Shown in pieces: positions 42,846 through 53,184 of a stretch of DNA of 64,000 bases (its first letter is position 1; every line of letters starts with the position of its first letter). The notes beneath the pieces are model-generated. The model did not search any database, was not told where the DNA came from, and was given only the letters and a program-made list of their open reading frames with translations. Made by a program: the position numbers and the translations under genes. The DNA is from Roseobacter denitrificans OCh 114 (lineage in GTDB: Bacteria; Pseudomonadota; Alphaproteobacteria; Rhodobacterales; Rhodobacteraceae): the NCBI RefSeq assembly GCF_000014045.1, contig NC_008209.1:3495001-3559000 (forward strand), in the 5' to 3' direction.

Positions 42846-43889
42846 ATGGACAATTGGGTCGCCCACGCCATTCGACAGATCAACGCCGATGCGCATCGCT
42901 CGGCTGATACCCATCTGTTCAAGCTCCCCTTGCCGCGCCTCACCGGTGTGGACATCTATCTGAAGGACGAGAGCACGCATCCCACAGGCAGCCTCAAACA
43001 TCGCCTCGCGCGGTCGCTTTTTTTATACGCTTTGTGCAATGGCAAGATCAAAGCGGACACACCCATCGTCGAAGCCTCCTCTGGCAGCACCGCCGTTTCG
43101 GAGGCCTATTTCGCGCGGATGATCGGCGTTCCCTTTATCGCCGTTCTCCCCAAAAGCACCGCCCGCAGCAAAATCCGGCAAATCGAGTTTTATGGCGGCA
43201 AGGTTCACTTCGTGGATGCCGCACCGCAGATGCATGACGCCTCGGTTGCGCTCGCCGCCTCAATCGGTGGCTATTTCATGGATCAGTTCACCTATGCCGA
43301 GCGTGCCACCGACTGGCGGGGCAATAACAACATTGCCGAAAGCGTGTTCACCCAGATGGAACAGGAACCCCATCCCATCCCCGCGCATCTGGTAATGAGT
43401 GCGGGCACCGGCGGCACGTCTGCCACCCTGGGCCGTTACATTCGCTATAAGGGCTATGATACGGAACTCACGGTCGTGGATCCGGAAAACTCCGTGTTTT
43501 ATCAAAGCTACATGACAGGGGATCGCAGTCTGCTGTCGGATAAATCCAGCCGTATCGAAGGGATCGGGCGGCCGAAGGTCGAACTCTCCTTTCAGCCCGG
43601 CGTCATTGATCACATGATCGCGGTGCCGGATGCTGCGAGCGTGGCAACCATGCTGTGGCTCGAAGAGTTGATCGGGCGCAAGACGGGGCCCTCCTCCGGA
43701 ACGAACCTTTGGGGGGCACTGAAGCGCGCACAGGACATGATCAAAGCCGGACGCGATGGGTCAATCGTCACATTGCTATGCGACAGCGGGGATCGCTATC
43801 TCGACACCTATTACAATCCGGATTGGGTCAGCCACTGTATCGGGGCCTATCAGGATTATTCCGACCACCTGAACAAACATTTCAAGTGA
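42846..43889 (+). CDS. PLP-dependent cysteine synthase-family enzyme (possible cysteine desulfhydrase)
   Basis: A 347-residue fold-type II PLP enzyme. The Schiff-base lysine lies in [12 protein letters not shown] near residue 51, the substrate Ser/Thr loop is [15 protein letters not shown], and the phosphate-binding loop is [14 protein letters not shown]. The sequence is closer to the Cds1-like L-cysteine desulfhydrase group than to CysK, lacking the usual acetylserine loops, but activity is not certain. ATG at 42846 follows AAAGGAG. It is a single gene converging on the three-domain fusion gene, with 10 bp between stops. Confidence 0.83.
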   Translation: MDNWVAHAIRQINADAHRSADTHLFKLPLPRLTGVDIYLKDESTHPTGSLKHRLARSLFLYALCNGKIKADTPIVEASSGSTAVSEAYFARMIGVPFIAVLPKSTARSKIRQIEFYGGKVHFVDAAPQMHDASVALAASIGGYFMDQFTYAERATDWRGNNNIAESVFTQMEQEPHPIPAHLVMSAGTGGTSATLGRYIRYKGYDTELTVVDPENSVFYQSYMTGDRSLLSDKSSRIEGIGRPKVELSFQPGVIDHMIAVPDAASVATMLWLEELIGRKTGPSSGTNLWGALKRAQDMIKAGRDGSIVTLLCDSGDRYLDTYYNPDWVSHCIGAYQDYSDHLNKHFK

Positions 43890-43899
43890 TCAGGCACGC

Positions 43900-46800
43900 T
43901 CAGGCAACTTCGCCAAGGATGTGATCCAGCACCTCTATGATCATCGCGGCATCCTCAGCTTCGATGGTCAGCGGGGGGCGAATTTTGAGCACATTGTCTT
44001 TGGGCCCTTCGCTGCCGATCAGGATGCGATGATCGCGCATGCGGTTTTTGACATAGGCGCATATCTCAGGCGCTTCCGAACCGTCCGAGCGGATCAGTTC
44101 CACCCCCAGAAACAGCCCCATACCGCGTACGTCCCCCACATAATCGTATTTCGCTTGCAGCGTCTTGAGACCTGCCATCAACTGCCCACCGATCTGGCGC
44201 GCGTTATCCTGCAGATTTTCATCGTCCACGATCTGCAGAACCTCATGGCCAATCCGGCATGACAGTGTTGAGCCCCCGAAGGTTGAAAAGAACTCAATCC
44301 CGTTGTCAAAACTCGCCGCGATCTCGCGCGTTGTGACCAGCACGCCGAGCGGATGCCCGTTGCCGATGGGTTTGCCCATCACGACGATATCGGGCAGCAC
44401 CTCCTGAAACTCAAACCCAAAGTAATACGCGCCCAGCCGCCCCAGACCCGTTTGTACCTCATCCGCAATACACACCCCCCCGGCGGCGCGAATTTTCGCA
44501 TAGACCGCAGCAAGGTAGCCCTTGGGTGGGATGATCTGCCCGCCGACGGACGGGAAGGTTTCGGCGATAAAGCCCGCAACCCCGTGTCCTTTGCGCTGCA
44601 GGGAGGCAATTGCCGGGTCCACCAGATCGGCGAACTTCCGCGCGCGCATCGGATCATCGCGGCCAAAGGACCCCCGATAATCATCCGCAATTTCCACCAG
44701 TTCCACCCAGTCGGATTGCCCGACACCGCCCGGTTTGTTGAACTTGTAAGCAGAGATATCGACCGCCCCGGTCGTGTTCCCGTGATAGCCGTGATCGGGC
44801 GTGACCATCCCCTTGGCACCCGTATGAGCGCGCGCCAGACGCAGGGCCAATTCGTTGGCTTCGGTGCCCGAATTCACGAAATAGCAGACCTGCAGATGAT
44901 CCGGCAGTTTCGACAGAATCTTGTCCGCAAACGCAGTCTGTGCCGGGTGCAGATAGCGGGTGTTTGAATTGATGCGCTTCAACTGATCGGCTGCCACCGC
45001 CTGAATGCGCGGATGGGCATGACCCACATGGGGCACGTTGTTATAGGCATCCAGATAGGGGCGGCCCCATTCATCGAACAGATGGTGTTTCCAGCCGCGC
45101 ACCAGCATCACCGGATCCGCATAGGACAGGCTCAGGTTGCCGCCAAACTTCTGCTGCCGCGCTTCCCTAATGTCGTGTTTTGAGGTCGGAACATAGCGCA
45201 CCTTGTCGTCCTCAAGGTTCAGCAATGCCGCAGGATTGGGGCAGATGGCCCGCCACAGATACATCTCGTCAGGGTCACCGACACCGGGCCAATCGGCCTC
45301 GATGCCCTCAGTCGTCAGCGCCAGCTGAAAATGCACATGCGCAGCCCAGCCGCCGTTCATCGTTGCATCGCCCAGACGGCAGAATTCTTCGCCCCGCTCG
45401 ATCACCTGACCGACGCGCAGCCGGTCCAGAAACTCCGGATCGAGATGACCATAGAGCGTGTAAAACGGATCGCCCTGCGGCGTTTCATGGCGCAGGATAA
45501 TGACACCGCCGTAATCCAGATGTCCGGCGCGATATTCGGCAACAAACACCTCGCCGCGCAGGGGGGCGAACATGGGCGTGCCTGCTGCGGTGAACACATC
45601 AACGGCCAGATGGACCGTGCGCCGGTCACTGGCCTTCCACGGCCCCTTGCGAAAGGCGGGTTCGGCATAGATCAGGCGCGGCTCATGGTAATAGCCCAGC
45701 CAGATGCGACCCTGATCTTCGAATTCCGCGCCCACTCTGGCGGCTTCTTCCAATGGCATGTGAAACGGGTTCCGGGGCCAGGTTGACTGCTCAACAGAAA
45801 GCGAACCCAGCGGGGCGTCTGAGATATCACACCCCATCAAAGGCGCGAAATTGCCCCGTTCCTGCCCCAGCCATGCCTGAACCCGCTCGGCCCCTTCGAC
45901 CACGGGCAAACCGCAGGCTGCTCGCAGGCGGGCGGCAAGCAGGCCGGCGTGCAGGGTGTTGCCCTCCAGAAACCGCCAGGCCGGCGCCTGCGAGATCGTC
46001 ACATACGGGTCATCGGGATTATCCGCCGCCATGAGCGTGGAATTCACGACACTCACCGCAAGGCGCATGCGCAGCAACGGCCAGAGCATGTCAAGCTCGT
46101 CCGTCGTCAGCGGATAAACCGCATGATACCCAGCAACGAGCGCGGCAAGCGCCGCTTCGGGGCGGGCATGATCAAGCACGATATAGGCCGCCGCAATTGC
46201 AAGATCACAGATCCGGGGGGCCGCGCACATATCACCCAGATCAATCAGGCCCGAGACCCGGCGCGGCGCAGACAGCGCACCTGTGACAAGGATGTTGTAG
46301 TCATTTGCATCATTGTGGATGGCCTGTTTCGGCAGCGCGTTCAACGCGGGCATCAGGGCGGCAAACTGCGCGTGGATATCGGTAATCATCTCGCGCTGGG
46401 CGGGGTCGGTGATGCAGGTTGTCTTGTCCCCGATCCACCCCGCACGCATCAAATCCCATTTGAAATCCCGCGCCAGCCCATCGTGGTGAAAATCCGCCAA
46501 GGCCATGGCCGTCCCGGCGAGCACCTGCCCCACCTCATGGATTAACGCCTCGCTTTTGGGGGCGATATGGGCATAGCACTGCCCCGGCAATTGCCCCAGC
46601 AACCACACAAGGCGTTCCTGCCCATTCTCGTCCCCGATCGTCAGCAAAGACGCCGCATCCGCCGCAGGGATAACTGTGGGACAAGGCAGTTGCGGCTGGC
46701 TTGCAGTAATGTGTTCAAAGGCTTTCACCTGCATATCGACAAGCCAGTGGTCGCAGCCCACCCGCATGACCTTGAGGATATAGCCCGCGCCATCCTCGGC

Positions 46801-46917
46801 TGTCGCGCGGAAATTCAGGTCATATTCACCGTCCAGCGGCGTCAGCTCTGCATTGATGTGCCACTTTTGCGCAAGGACGGATTGCCAGTGCTGAATGCGC
46901 TTTGCCGTATTGTCCAT
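43900..46917 (-). CDS. three-domain fusion: APH-type kinase, M23-fold domain, class III aminotransferase/phospho-lyase
   Basis: A 1005-residue cytoplasmic protein. Residues 1-345 are an aminoglycoside-phosphotransferase/choline-kinase fold with H201-N-D203 and N208 (IHNDANDYNIL) and metal Asp226. Residues 430-540 are an M23 (LytM) fold that keeps its zinc ligands H436, D440 and H527-V-H529. Residues 585-1005 are a class III PLP enzyme with the Schiff-base Lys in VVMGKPIGNGHPLG. The ends resemble the hydroxylysine-kinase and phospho-lyase (AGXT2L-type) pair, suggesting that an amino alcohol is phosphorylated and then eliminated. No signal peptide is present. ATG at 46917 is used; substrate is unknown. 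Confidence 0.88.
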   Translation of the reverse strand: MDNTAKRIQHWQSVLAQKWHINAELTPLDGEYDLNFRATAEDGAGYILKVMRVGCDHWLVDMQVKAFEHITASQPQLPCPTVIPAADAASLLTIGDENGQERLVWLLGQLPGQCYAHIAPKSEALIHEVGQVLAGTAMALADFHHDGLARDFKWDLMRAGWIGDKTTCITDPAQREMITDIHAQFAALMPALNALPKQAIHNDANDYNILVTGALSAPRRVSGLIDLGDMCAAPRICDLAIAAAYIVLDHARPEAALAALVAGYHAVYPLTTDELDMLWPLLRMRLAVSVVNSTLMAADNPDDPYVTISQAPAWRFLEGNTLHAGLLAARLRAACGLPVVEGAERVQAWLGQERGNFAPLMGCDISDAPLGSLSVEQSTWPRNPFHMPLEEAARVGAEFEDQGRIWLGYYHEPRLIYAEPAFRKGPWKASDRRTVHLAVDVFTAAGTPMFAPLRGEVFVAEYRAGHLDYGGVIILRHETPQGDPFYTLYGHLDPEFLDRLRVGQVIERGEEFCRLGDATMNGGWAAHVHFQLALTTEGIEADWPGVGDPDEMYLWRAICPNPAALLNLEDDKVRYVPTSKHDIREARQQKFGGNLSLSYADPVMLVRGWKHHLFDEWGRPYLDAYNNVPHVGHAHPRIQAVAADQLKRINSNTRYLHPAQTAFADKILSKLPDHLQVCYFVNSGTEANELALRLARAHTGAKGMVTPDHGYHGNTTGAVDISAYKFNKPGGVGQSDWVELVEIADDYRGSFGRDDPMRARKFADLVDPAIASLQRKGHGVAGFIAETFPSVGGQIIPPKGYLAAVYAKIRAAGGVCIADEVQTGLGRLGAYYFGFEFQEVLPDIVVMGKPIGNGHPLGVLVTTREIAASFDNGIEFFSTFGGSTLSCRIGHEVLQIVDDENLQDNARQIGGQLMAGLKTLQAKYDYVGDVRGMGLFLGVELIRSDGSEAPEICAYVKNRMRDHRILIGSEGPKDNVLKIRPPLTIEAEDAAMIIEVLDHILGEVA

Positions 46918-47058
46918 GACCACCCGCCCACTTGTGCTTCACCTGCGCCTGTGATGCGGTTGTCGTTCTGTGCTGTCAAGAAACACGCATCCGAAATGCC
47001 GCCCGAAACCGGCCCGCACAGGGGCCCGCAGCATTCGCGAACCCGCAATCAGGGGCGG

Positions 47059-48423
47059 TTACAACGCATTCCGCAACGCTTCGATTGTTCGTTTGTAATC
47101 TGCGACGATCTTCGCGCGCGCAACGTGCTGCGCGTTTTTCACCATATGCCGCCCGGCAGACCAGACGTCCGTCACCAAACGGTCATCGCCTGCGAAAATC
47201 CATGCATCCAGCGCCGTGTCGCCGTCCCTGCCCCACAGGTGTTCCGAGGTTGTATCGAGCGAGAGCATATCCGCCCAGCATCCGGCCTCGATACGCCCCG
47301 ACGCACGCTGCGCCGCCTGCGCCCCACCTTGCAGGATGCCATCAAAAATCCGCCGCCCCGTTGATTTCCCGGGCGATGCCAGCGCTGCGCGCGTGCCATC
47401 ACGCAGCCGTTGCGAGTAATCCAGCGTCCGCATCTCTTCGCTCAGGGAAATGCGGATGTTGCTGTCAGACCCGATCGCAAAGGCCCCACCATGATCGACC
47501 CAGCGCACCGCATCGAAAATCCCGTCGCCGAGGCTGCTTTCGGTGATCGGGCAAAGACCCGCAACCACACCTGAACGCGCAAGGCTGATCGTCTCGTCAG
47601 GGGTCATCTGGGTGCAGTGGATAAGGCACCAGCGCGCGTCAAGCTCCATATTGTCCAACGCCCAGACCACGGGCCGCGCGCCCCAATGCGCTTCGACCTC
47701 CGTGACTTCGGCGCGCTGTTCAGCCAGATGCATGTGGATCGGACCGTCCGGAAATGCCGTGCCATAGGCTTGCAGATCGGCAATGCCGACCGCACGCAGG
47801 GAATGGGGCGCGACGCCGATGCTGCAATCTGCCGAAGCATTCCTGATGCTGGTCGAGGCCGCCGCATGCAGCCTCTGGAACCGATCAAACGTGTTGCCGA
47901 ACCGTATCTGCCCCGTGGTCAGGTCACGCTGGTCACAGCCGCCGAATTGATAATGCGCGGGCAACAGGCACAACCCCATGCCCGTACGATCCGCTGCGGC
48001 CACCACGCGTTCGGATGTTTCCGCGATACTGTCATAAACAGCGCCGCCCGGCTGGTGATGCAGATAGTGAAATTCGACCGAAGCGCCATATCCCGCCTCC
48101 AGCATCTCCATCTGCACGAATGCCGTGATTGCTTCGATATGCTCCGGTGTCAGGCGGTCGAGAAAGCGGAACATCAACTGGCGCCATGTCCAAAAGCTGT
48201 CGCTTGGGTCGGGGCCGCGCCGCTCGGTCAGGCCCGCCATGGCGCGTTGGAAGGCATGGCTGTGCACATTGACGGGGGCGGGCAGCAACATCGCAACGCG
48301 GCTGCCGGTCTCGGGTGCGTCGGTCTGGACCGCACCGATGCGGCCCTGCGCATCAATATCAACCTGCACATTCGACGCCCAGCCAGAGGGCAACAGCGCC
48401 TTTTCAGCCCAAATCCTTTGCAT
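47059..48423 (-). CDS. hutF: formimidoylglutamate deiminase
   Basis: A 454-residue zinc amidohydrolase that converts N-formimidoyl-glutamate to N-formylglutamate and ammonia. The metal pair is in NVHSHAFQRAMAGLTERR, later His residues are in VEFHYLHHQPGG and HMHLAEQ, and the distal Asp is in AIGSDSNIRIS. These fit HutF rather than HutI. It works with HutG in the five-step histidine pathway. It is divergent from the hutI operon, with an operator-rich 75-bp spacer. Confidence 0.95.
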   Translation of the reverse strand: MQRIWAEKALLPSGWASNVQVDIDAQGRIGAVQTDAPETGSRVAMLLPAPVNVHSHAFQRAMAGLTERRGPDPSDSFWTWRQLMFRFLDRLTPEHIEAITAFVQMEMLEAGYGASVEFHYLHHQPGGAVYDSIAETSERVVAAADRTGMGLCLLPAHYQFGGCDQRDLTTGQIRFGNTFDRFQRLHAAASTSIRNASADCSIGVAPHSLRAVGIADLQAYGTAFPDGPIHMHLAEQRAEVTEVEAHWGARPVVWALDNMELDARWCLIHCTQMTPDETISLARSGVVAGLCPITESSLGDGIFDAVRWVDHGGAFAIGSDSNIRISLSEEMRTLDYSQRLRDGTRAALASPGKSTGRRIFDGILQGGAQAAQRASGRIEAGCWADMLSLDTTSEHLWGRDGDTALDAWIFAGDDRLVTDVWSAGRHMVKNAQHVARAKIVADYKRTIEALRNAL

Positions 48424-48435
48424 GGTTCACTCCGC

Positions 48436-48464
48436 TTGACATAATATTATGTATGCACATAAAA
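48436..48464 (+). promoter_or_regulatory. hutI promoter with overlapping palindromic operators
   Basis: TTGACA at 48436-48441 and ATAAAA at 48459-48464 are 17 bp apart, a good sigma-70-type promoter for hutI. Two palindromes overlap it: ACATAATATTATGT at 48439-48452 is perfect, and TTATGT-ATGC-ACATAA at 48447-48462 has perfect 6-bp arms. They cover the core promoter and sit 16 bp from the hutF start, fitting a repressor such as HutC acting on both directions. No hutC gene lies in this window. Confidence 0.65.
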
Positions 48465-48498
48465 CACCAAGAACGCCAACTTGCAAGTGAGTCGACGG

Positions 48499-49692
48499 AT
48501 GCTTTTCACCAACGCCAGAATTGTGACCCTGCGGGACGATCAGGACTACGGTCTGATCGAGGAAGGTGCCATCGCCACTGATGGTGACCAGATCGCCTGG
48601 GTGGGGCCAAGTGCCGATGTGCCTGATGCTTATCGCAGCGAAACAACGCATGATCTGGGCGGGCGGCTGGTCACACCGGCGCTGATCGACTGTCACACGC
48701 ATGTGGTTTTCGGCGGCAATCGCGCGACCGAATTCGAGCTGCGCCTGAACGGTGCGAGCTACGAAGAAGTGGCGCGCGCAGGCGGGGGAATCGTATCGAC
48801 CGTGACGGCCACGCGCGGCGCATCCGAGGCGGCGCTGCTGGCCGATGCGCTGACCCGAGTAGATGCACTGATCGCGGAAGGTGTCACGCTGATCGAGGTG
48901 AAATCCGGCTACGGGCTGGACCGCGACACGGAACTCAAGATGCTGCGCGTCGCCCGCCAGATCGCAAGCGCCCGCCCGGTAGATGTGCGCACCAGCTTTC
49001 TCGGTGCGCATGCTGTCCCGCCGGAATTCAAGGGCAACCCGGACGCCTATATCGACGACATCTGTATTCCGACCCTGCATGCCGCACATGCCGAGGGGCT
49101 GGTCGACGCGGTTGACGGTTTCTGCGAGGGCATCGCCTTTGACACGGCGCAAATCTCGCGCGTTTTTGACGTGGCGGGGGAGCTTGGCCTGCCGATCAAA
49201 CTCCATGCTGAGCAATTGTCAAACATCGGCGGCACGCAACTGGCGGCGCGCTATGGCGCGCTGAGCGCGGATCACGTGGAATATGCCACGGATGCCGACG
49301 CGCAGGCGCTCGCGAAATCCGGCACGGTTGCGGTCGTGCTGCCCGGCGCATTCTATACGCTGCGCGAAACGCAGGTCCCGCCGATCGCGTCTTTCCGCAA
49401 GCACGCTGTACGCATGGCGCTTGCCACGGATTGCAACCCCGGATCATCGCCACTGACATCGCCACTTCTGGCGATGAACATGGCCTGCACCCTGTTTCGC
49501 ATGACCCCGCTGGAAGCCTTGCTGGGAATGACGGCCCATGCTGCCGCTGCTTTGGGTGAACAAGATCGCGGCCGGATCATGGCAGGTGCGCGCGCCGATC
49601 TGTGCGTCTGGAACGCGCAGCATCCAAGCGAATTGGCTTATCGCATCGGGTTCAACCCGCTGCATCAGCGCATCTTCAAGGGGGCGATATGA
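48499..49692 (+). CDS. hutI: imidazolonepropionase
   Basis: A 397-residue metal-dependent amidohydrolase that opens 4-imidazolone-5-propionate to formimidoylglutamate. The metal motif [19 protein letters not shown], the [12 protein letters not shown] loop, KLHAEQLSN and [21 protein letters not shown] are diagnostic. I chose ATG at 48499 ([11 protein letters not shown]); an in-frame GTG at 48487 or TTG at 48481 are alternatives, and none has a strong ribosome-binding site. Its stop overlaps the hutH start (ATGA). First gene of the plus-strand hut operon. Confidence 0.95.
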   Translation: MLFTNARIVTLRDDQDYGLIEEGAIATDGDQIAWVGPSADVPDAYRSETTHDLGGRLVTPALIDCHTHVVFGGNRATEFELRLNGASYEEVARAGGGIVSTVTATRGASEAALLADALTRVDALIAEGVTLIEVKSGYGLDRDTELKMLRVARQIASARPVDVRTSFLGAHAVPPEFKGNPDAYIDDICIPTLHAAHAEGLVDAVDGFCEGIAFDTAQISRVFDVAGELGLPIKLHAEQLSNIGGTQLAARYGALSADHVEYATDADAQALAKSGTVAVVLPGAFYTLRETQVPPIASFRKHAVRMALATDCNPGSSPLTSPLLAMNMACTLFRMTPLEALLGMTAHAAAALGEQDRGRIMAGARADLCVWNAQHPSELAYRIGFNPLHQRIFKGAI

Positions 49693-51230
49693 CACTCACG
49701 CTGACACCGGGTGCGGCAACGCTCGCGCAATTGCAGGATATCTGGGCGAACAATCGCGCTGTCACACTGTGCCCCTCGGCCCATGCCGGGATCAAAGCGG
49801 CGCAGGCGCTTGTGGCAAAGGCCGCCGCCGGTGATGACGCGGTCTATGGCGTGAACACCGGCTTTGGCAAGCTGGCCAGCGTCAAGATCGCCGCCAAGGA
49901 TGTCGCCACCCTGCAGCGCAACCTGATCCTGTCGCATTGCTGCGGCGTGGGTGAGCCGCTGGATGCAGCGACCACCCGGTTAATGATGGTGCTGAAACTT
50001 CTGTCCTTGGGCCGTGGCGCATCCGGCGTGGCCATGACGACCCTTGAAATCATTGAAAACATGCTCGCGCGCGGCGTCACGCCGGTGATCCCCAGCCAAG
50101 GGTCGGTCGGTGCATCGGGCGATCTGGCTCCGCTGGCGCATATGGCCGCAGCCATGATCGGTGAAGGTGAGGCCGTTTTCGAAGGCACACGCATGGCCGC
50201 AGGTGACGCCCTGCGCCGCGCGGGCATCACCCCCATCGTGCTGGGCGCGAAAGAAGGTCTGGCGCTGATCAACGGCACGCAGTTTTCAACCGCCTGCGCG
50301 CTTGTCGGCCTGTGGGGCGCGTGGCGCAATGCGGCGACCTGCGTGCTGACCTGCGCCTTGTCCACCGATGCGATCATGGGGTCCACCGCACCCTTGCAGG
50401 ATGCAATCCATACCCTGCGCGGGCACGCGGGTCAGATTGCCGTGGCGCGCGCGCAACGGGCGCTGATGGCAGGCTCGCAAATCCGAGAAAGCCATGTGGA
50501 GGGCGACACGCGGGTTCAGGACCCCTATTGCATCCGCTGCCAGCCGCAGGTGACCGGTGCCGCGATGGATATTCTGCATTTTGCAGGCAGAACACTCGAA
50601 ATCGAGGCCAACGCCGTCACCGATAACCCGCTGGTGCTGGTGGAGGACGAGTTGATCGTTTCGGGGGGGAACTTCCACGCCGAACCCGTGGGCTTTGCCG
50701 CCGATCAGATCGCCGTGGCCGTGTCGGAACTGGGCGCGATTGCGCAGCGGCGCGTCGCACTCATGGTCGACCCGACACTGTCCTTTGATCTGCCACCCTT
50801 TCTGACGCCTGATCCGGGCCTCAACTCCGGCCTGATGATCGCCGAAGTGACCACCGCCGCGCTGATGAGCGAAAACAAACATCTCGCCAATCCCTGCACG
50901 ACCGACAGCACCCCGACCTCCGCCAATCAGGAAGACCACGTAAGCATGGCAGCCCACGCTGCCCGGCGCCTTTTGCGGATGAACGCGAACCTGAATGTGA
51001 TCCTTGGCGTTGAGGCGATGTGCGGCGCGCAGGGCATCGAATTCCGCGCCCCTCTGGAAACCAGCGCCCCGCTCAAGGCCGCGATGGCCGTTTTGCGCGC
51101 GCATGTGCCAACGATTGCCGAAGACCGCTACATGGCACCCTCTATCGAAGCCGCCAGCGCCTTGGTTGCAAACGGCACGCTGGCGGCATGCGTGGATCTG
51201 CCTGCCTTCGTCAAGGGAGAGGCCGCATGA
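49689..51230 (+). CDS. hutH: histidine ammonia-lyase
   Basis: A 513-residue lyase that removes ammonia from histidine to give urocanate. The cofactor-forming A142-S143-G144 lies in [16 protein letters not shown], at the same residue numbers as the Pseudomonas putida enzyme. Also visible are [11 protein letters not shown] with the catalytic Tyr and the late [18 protein letters not shown] segment ([18 protein letters not shown]). ATG at 49689 is preceded by GGGGGCG and overlaps the hutI stop. Cytosolic homotetramer by family. Confidence 0.97.
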   Translation: MTLTLTPGAATLAQLQDIWANNRAVTLCPSAHAGIKAAQALVAKAAAGDDAVYGVNTGFGKLASVKIAAKDVATLQRNLILSHCCGVGEPLDAATTRLMMVLKLLSLGRGASGVAMTTLEIIENMLARGVTPVIPSQGSVGASGDLAPLAHMAAAMIGEGEAVFEGTRMAAGDALRRAGITPIVLGAKEGLALINGTQFSTACALVGLWGAWRNAATCVLTCALSTDAIMGSTAPLQDAIHTLRGHAGQIAVARAQRALMAGSQIRESHVEGDTRVQDPYCIRCQPQVTGAAMDILHFAGRTLEIEANAVTDNPLVLVEDELIVSGGNFHAEPVGFAADQIAVAVSELGAIAQRRVALMVDPTLSFDLPPFLTPDPGLNSGLMIAEVTTAALMSENKHLANPCTTDSTPTSANQEDHVSMAAHAARRLLRMNANLNVILGVEAMCGAQGIEFRAPLETSAPLKAAMAVLRAHVPTIAEDRYMAPSIEAASALVANGTLAACVDLPAFVKGEAA

Positions 51231-52021
51231 CCCCCGTCAGCGTTCATCAGGGCAGCAGCCCCATCGTTCTTGGCTTTCCCCATACGGGTACGTATGTGCC
51301 CGATGATATTGCCGCAAGACTGAACGATAATGGCCGCCTGCTGGCGGACACAGATTGGCATATCGACCGGCTCTATGGTGGTCTGTTGGCGGATGCGACG
51401 ACGGTGACGGCCAACTTCCATCGCTATGTGATCGACGCCAACCGTGATCCCGAGGGCGAAAGCCTCTACCCCGGTCAGAACACCACCACCCTGATCCCGC
51501 TTACGGATTTTGACGGGCGCGACATCTGGGATACGCCGCCCGACGAGGCAGACATCGACACCCGTCGACGCGATTTTCACGCGCCCTATCACGCGGCACT
51601 TGCGGCTGAGATGGCCCGTGTGCAGGACCTGCACGGTGTGGCGATCCTATATGACTGCCACTCGATCCGCTCGCATATCCCGTTCCTGTTTGATGGTGTG
51701 TTGCCGGATCTCAACATCGGCACCAATTCGGGCGCGACCTGTGCGCCCCGGATCGAACAATGTGTTTGGGACCTCGCCGCCGCCGCACCAGCGTACACAA
51801 GCGTTTTGAACGCCCGTTTCAAAGGCGGCTGGACAACCCGTCATTACGGACGACCCGCGCAGGGCTGGCATGCGATCCAGATGGAAATCGCGCAATCGGC
51901 CTATCTGGAGTCCGAAGCCGCGCCCTGGACCTATGACGACAAACGTGCTGCGCGGCTGCGCCTTCATCTGGCGCAGATGTTGAACGGTCTAGCTAACCTC
52001 GCGCCGGAATTGCGGACATGA
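51227..52021 (+). CDS. hutG: N-formylglutamate deformylase
   Basis: A 264-residue zinc hydrolase that converts N-formylglutamate to formate and glutamate, the last step of the HutF route. [17 protein letters not shown] at the start and [18 protein letters not shown] with the metal-binding His mark the N-formylglutamate amidohydrolase family. It is translationally coupled at both ends: ATG at 51227 overlaps the hutH stop, and its own stop overlaps the start of the CoA-transferase gene. Confidence 0.95.
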   Translation: MTPVSVHQGSSPIVLGFPHTGTYVPDDIAARLNDNGRLLADTDWHIDRLYGGLLADATTVTANFHRYVIDANRDPEGESLYPGQNTTTLIPLTDFDGRDIWDTPPDEADIDTRRRDFHAPYHAALAAEMARVQDLHGVAILYDCHSIRSHIPFLFDGVLPDLNIGTNSGATCAPRIEQCVWDLAAAAPAYTSVLNARFKGGWTTRHYGRPAQGWHAIQMEIAQSAYLESEAAPWTYDDKRAARLRLHLAQMLNGLANLAPELRT

Positions 52022-53184
52022 AGCCATTGGACGGGATCAGGGTTCTGGACCTCACCCGCGTTCTTGCGGGGCCCTATTGCACGGCGTTGCTGGCCGATCT
52101 GGGGGCGGAAGTGATCAAACTGGAGCCGCCACGCGGGGATGATTATCGTCACATCGGACCATTCCTTGATGGTGACAGCGCGCTGTTTTCGCTGAACAAT
52201 CGCGGCAAGAAAAGCATCGCACTGAACCTGAAAGACCCCGAAGGGCTGGCGCTTGCGCAGCAGATCGCCAGAGGCTGCGATGTGGTTGTCGAAAACTTCC
52301 GCCCCGGCGTGGCTGAAAAGATCGGGCTTGGTCCTGACACCTTGCGTGCGCAAAACACCGGGTTGATCTATGCACGCGTGTCGGGCTTTGGGCAGACAGG
52401 ACCGTTCAGGGACCTGCCCGCCTATGATCTGGTCGTACAGGCCATGTCCGGCCTGATGGCTGCCACCGGCGAAGAGGGCGGCGCGCCGCTCAAAACCGGT
52501 GAATCGGTCGCTGATCTGATGGGCGGTCTGTTTGGCAGTTGGGCGATCCTTGCCGCACTCGTCAATCGTGGACGCACAGGACAAGGTGCCGTGCTGGACA
52601 TCGCGATGTACGACGCGGTTTATTCTCTTTTGACCACCAGCCACGCGCTGCACTTTTATGCTGGCCAGACGCCGGAGCGGGTCGGCAACCGGCACCCGCT
52701 ATCGACCCCTTTCGGATGCTTTGCCACGCGGGACGGTCAGGTGGTGATCGCGGTGCTGACCCCGGCGCAATTCGCCCGACTGGCGGTCCTGATCGGGCAG
52801 CCTGATTTGCCGCAGGATGCACGCTTTGGCACCGATAGCCTGCGCACCAAGCACGAACCCGCGCTCAAGGCCTGCATCGAGGCGTGGAGCGCAAAACAAA
52901 CGACAGAAGATGCCATGATCGCATTGGCCGAGGCGCAACTGCCCTCTGCCCCGATCTGGACCATCGCCGAGGCAAGCACGAGCGCACATGCAAAGGCGCG
53001 CACCCTCGTTCAGGACGGCGCGCGCCCACTAGTGGGGCAGCCCGTGTGGTTTGACGGTGAAAAACCGATGGCCCAGACCCCCGCACCGGGTTTGAGCGCG
53101 GATGCGACCCGCATCCTGTCGGATTTCTGCGATGTGGACGCGGCGCGGCTGGCCCATCTGCGCGACAAGGGAGTGGTTCTATGA
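52018..53184 (+). CDS. class III (CaiB/BaiF) CoA-transferase in the hut operon
   Basis: A 388-residue family III CoA-transferase. PLDGIRVLDLTRVLAGPYC at the start, ALNLKDPEGLALAQQI and the catalytic Asp in LPAYDLVVQAMSGLM are typical. It would transfer CoA between an organic acid and its product acid. ATG at 52018 overlaps the hutG stop, and its stop overlaps the acyl-CoA dehydrogenase start (53181-53184), so it is embedded in the operon between hutG and hutU. It is not part of the standard histidine pathway; an imidazole-acid substrate is an inference from position. Confidence 0.9.
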   Translation: MKPLDGIRVLDLTRVLAGPYCTALLADLGAEVIKLEPPRGDDYRHIGPFLDGDSALFSLNNRGKKSIALNLKDPEGLALAQQIARGCDVVVENFRPGVAEKIGLGPDTLRAQNTGLIYARVSGFGQTGPFRDLPAYDLVVQAMSGLMAATGEEGGAPLKTGESVADLMGGLFGSWAILAALVNRGRTGQGAVLDIAMYDAVYSLLTTSHALHFYAGQTPERVGNRHPLSTPFGCFATRDGQVVIAVLTPAQFARLAVLIGQPDLPQDARFGTDSLRTKHEPALKACIEAWSAKQTTEDAMIALAEAQLPSAPIWTIAEASTSAHAKARTLVQDGARPLVGQPVWFDGEKPMAQTPAPGLSADATRILSDFCDVDAARLAHLRDKGVVL

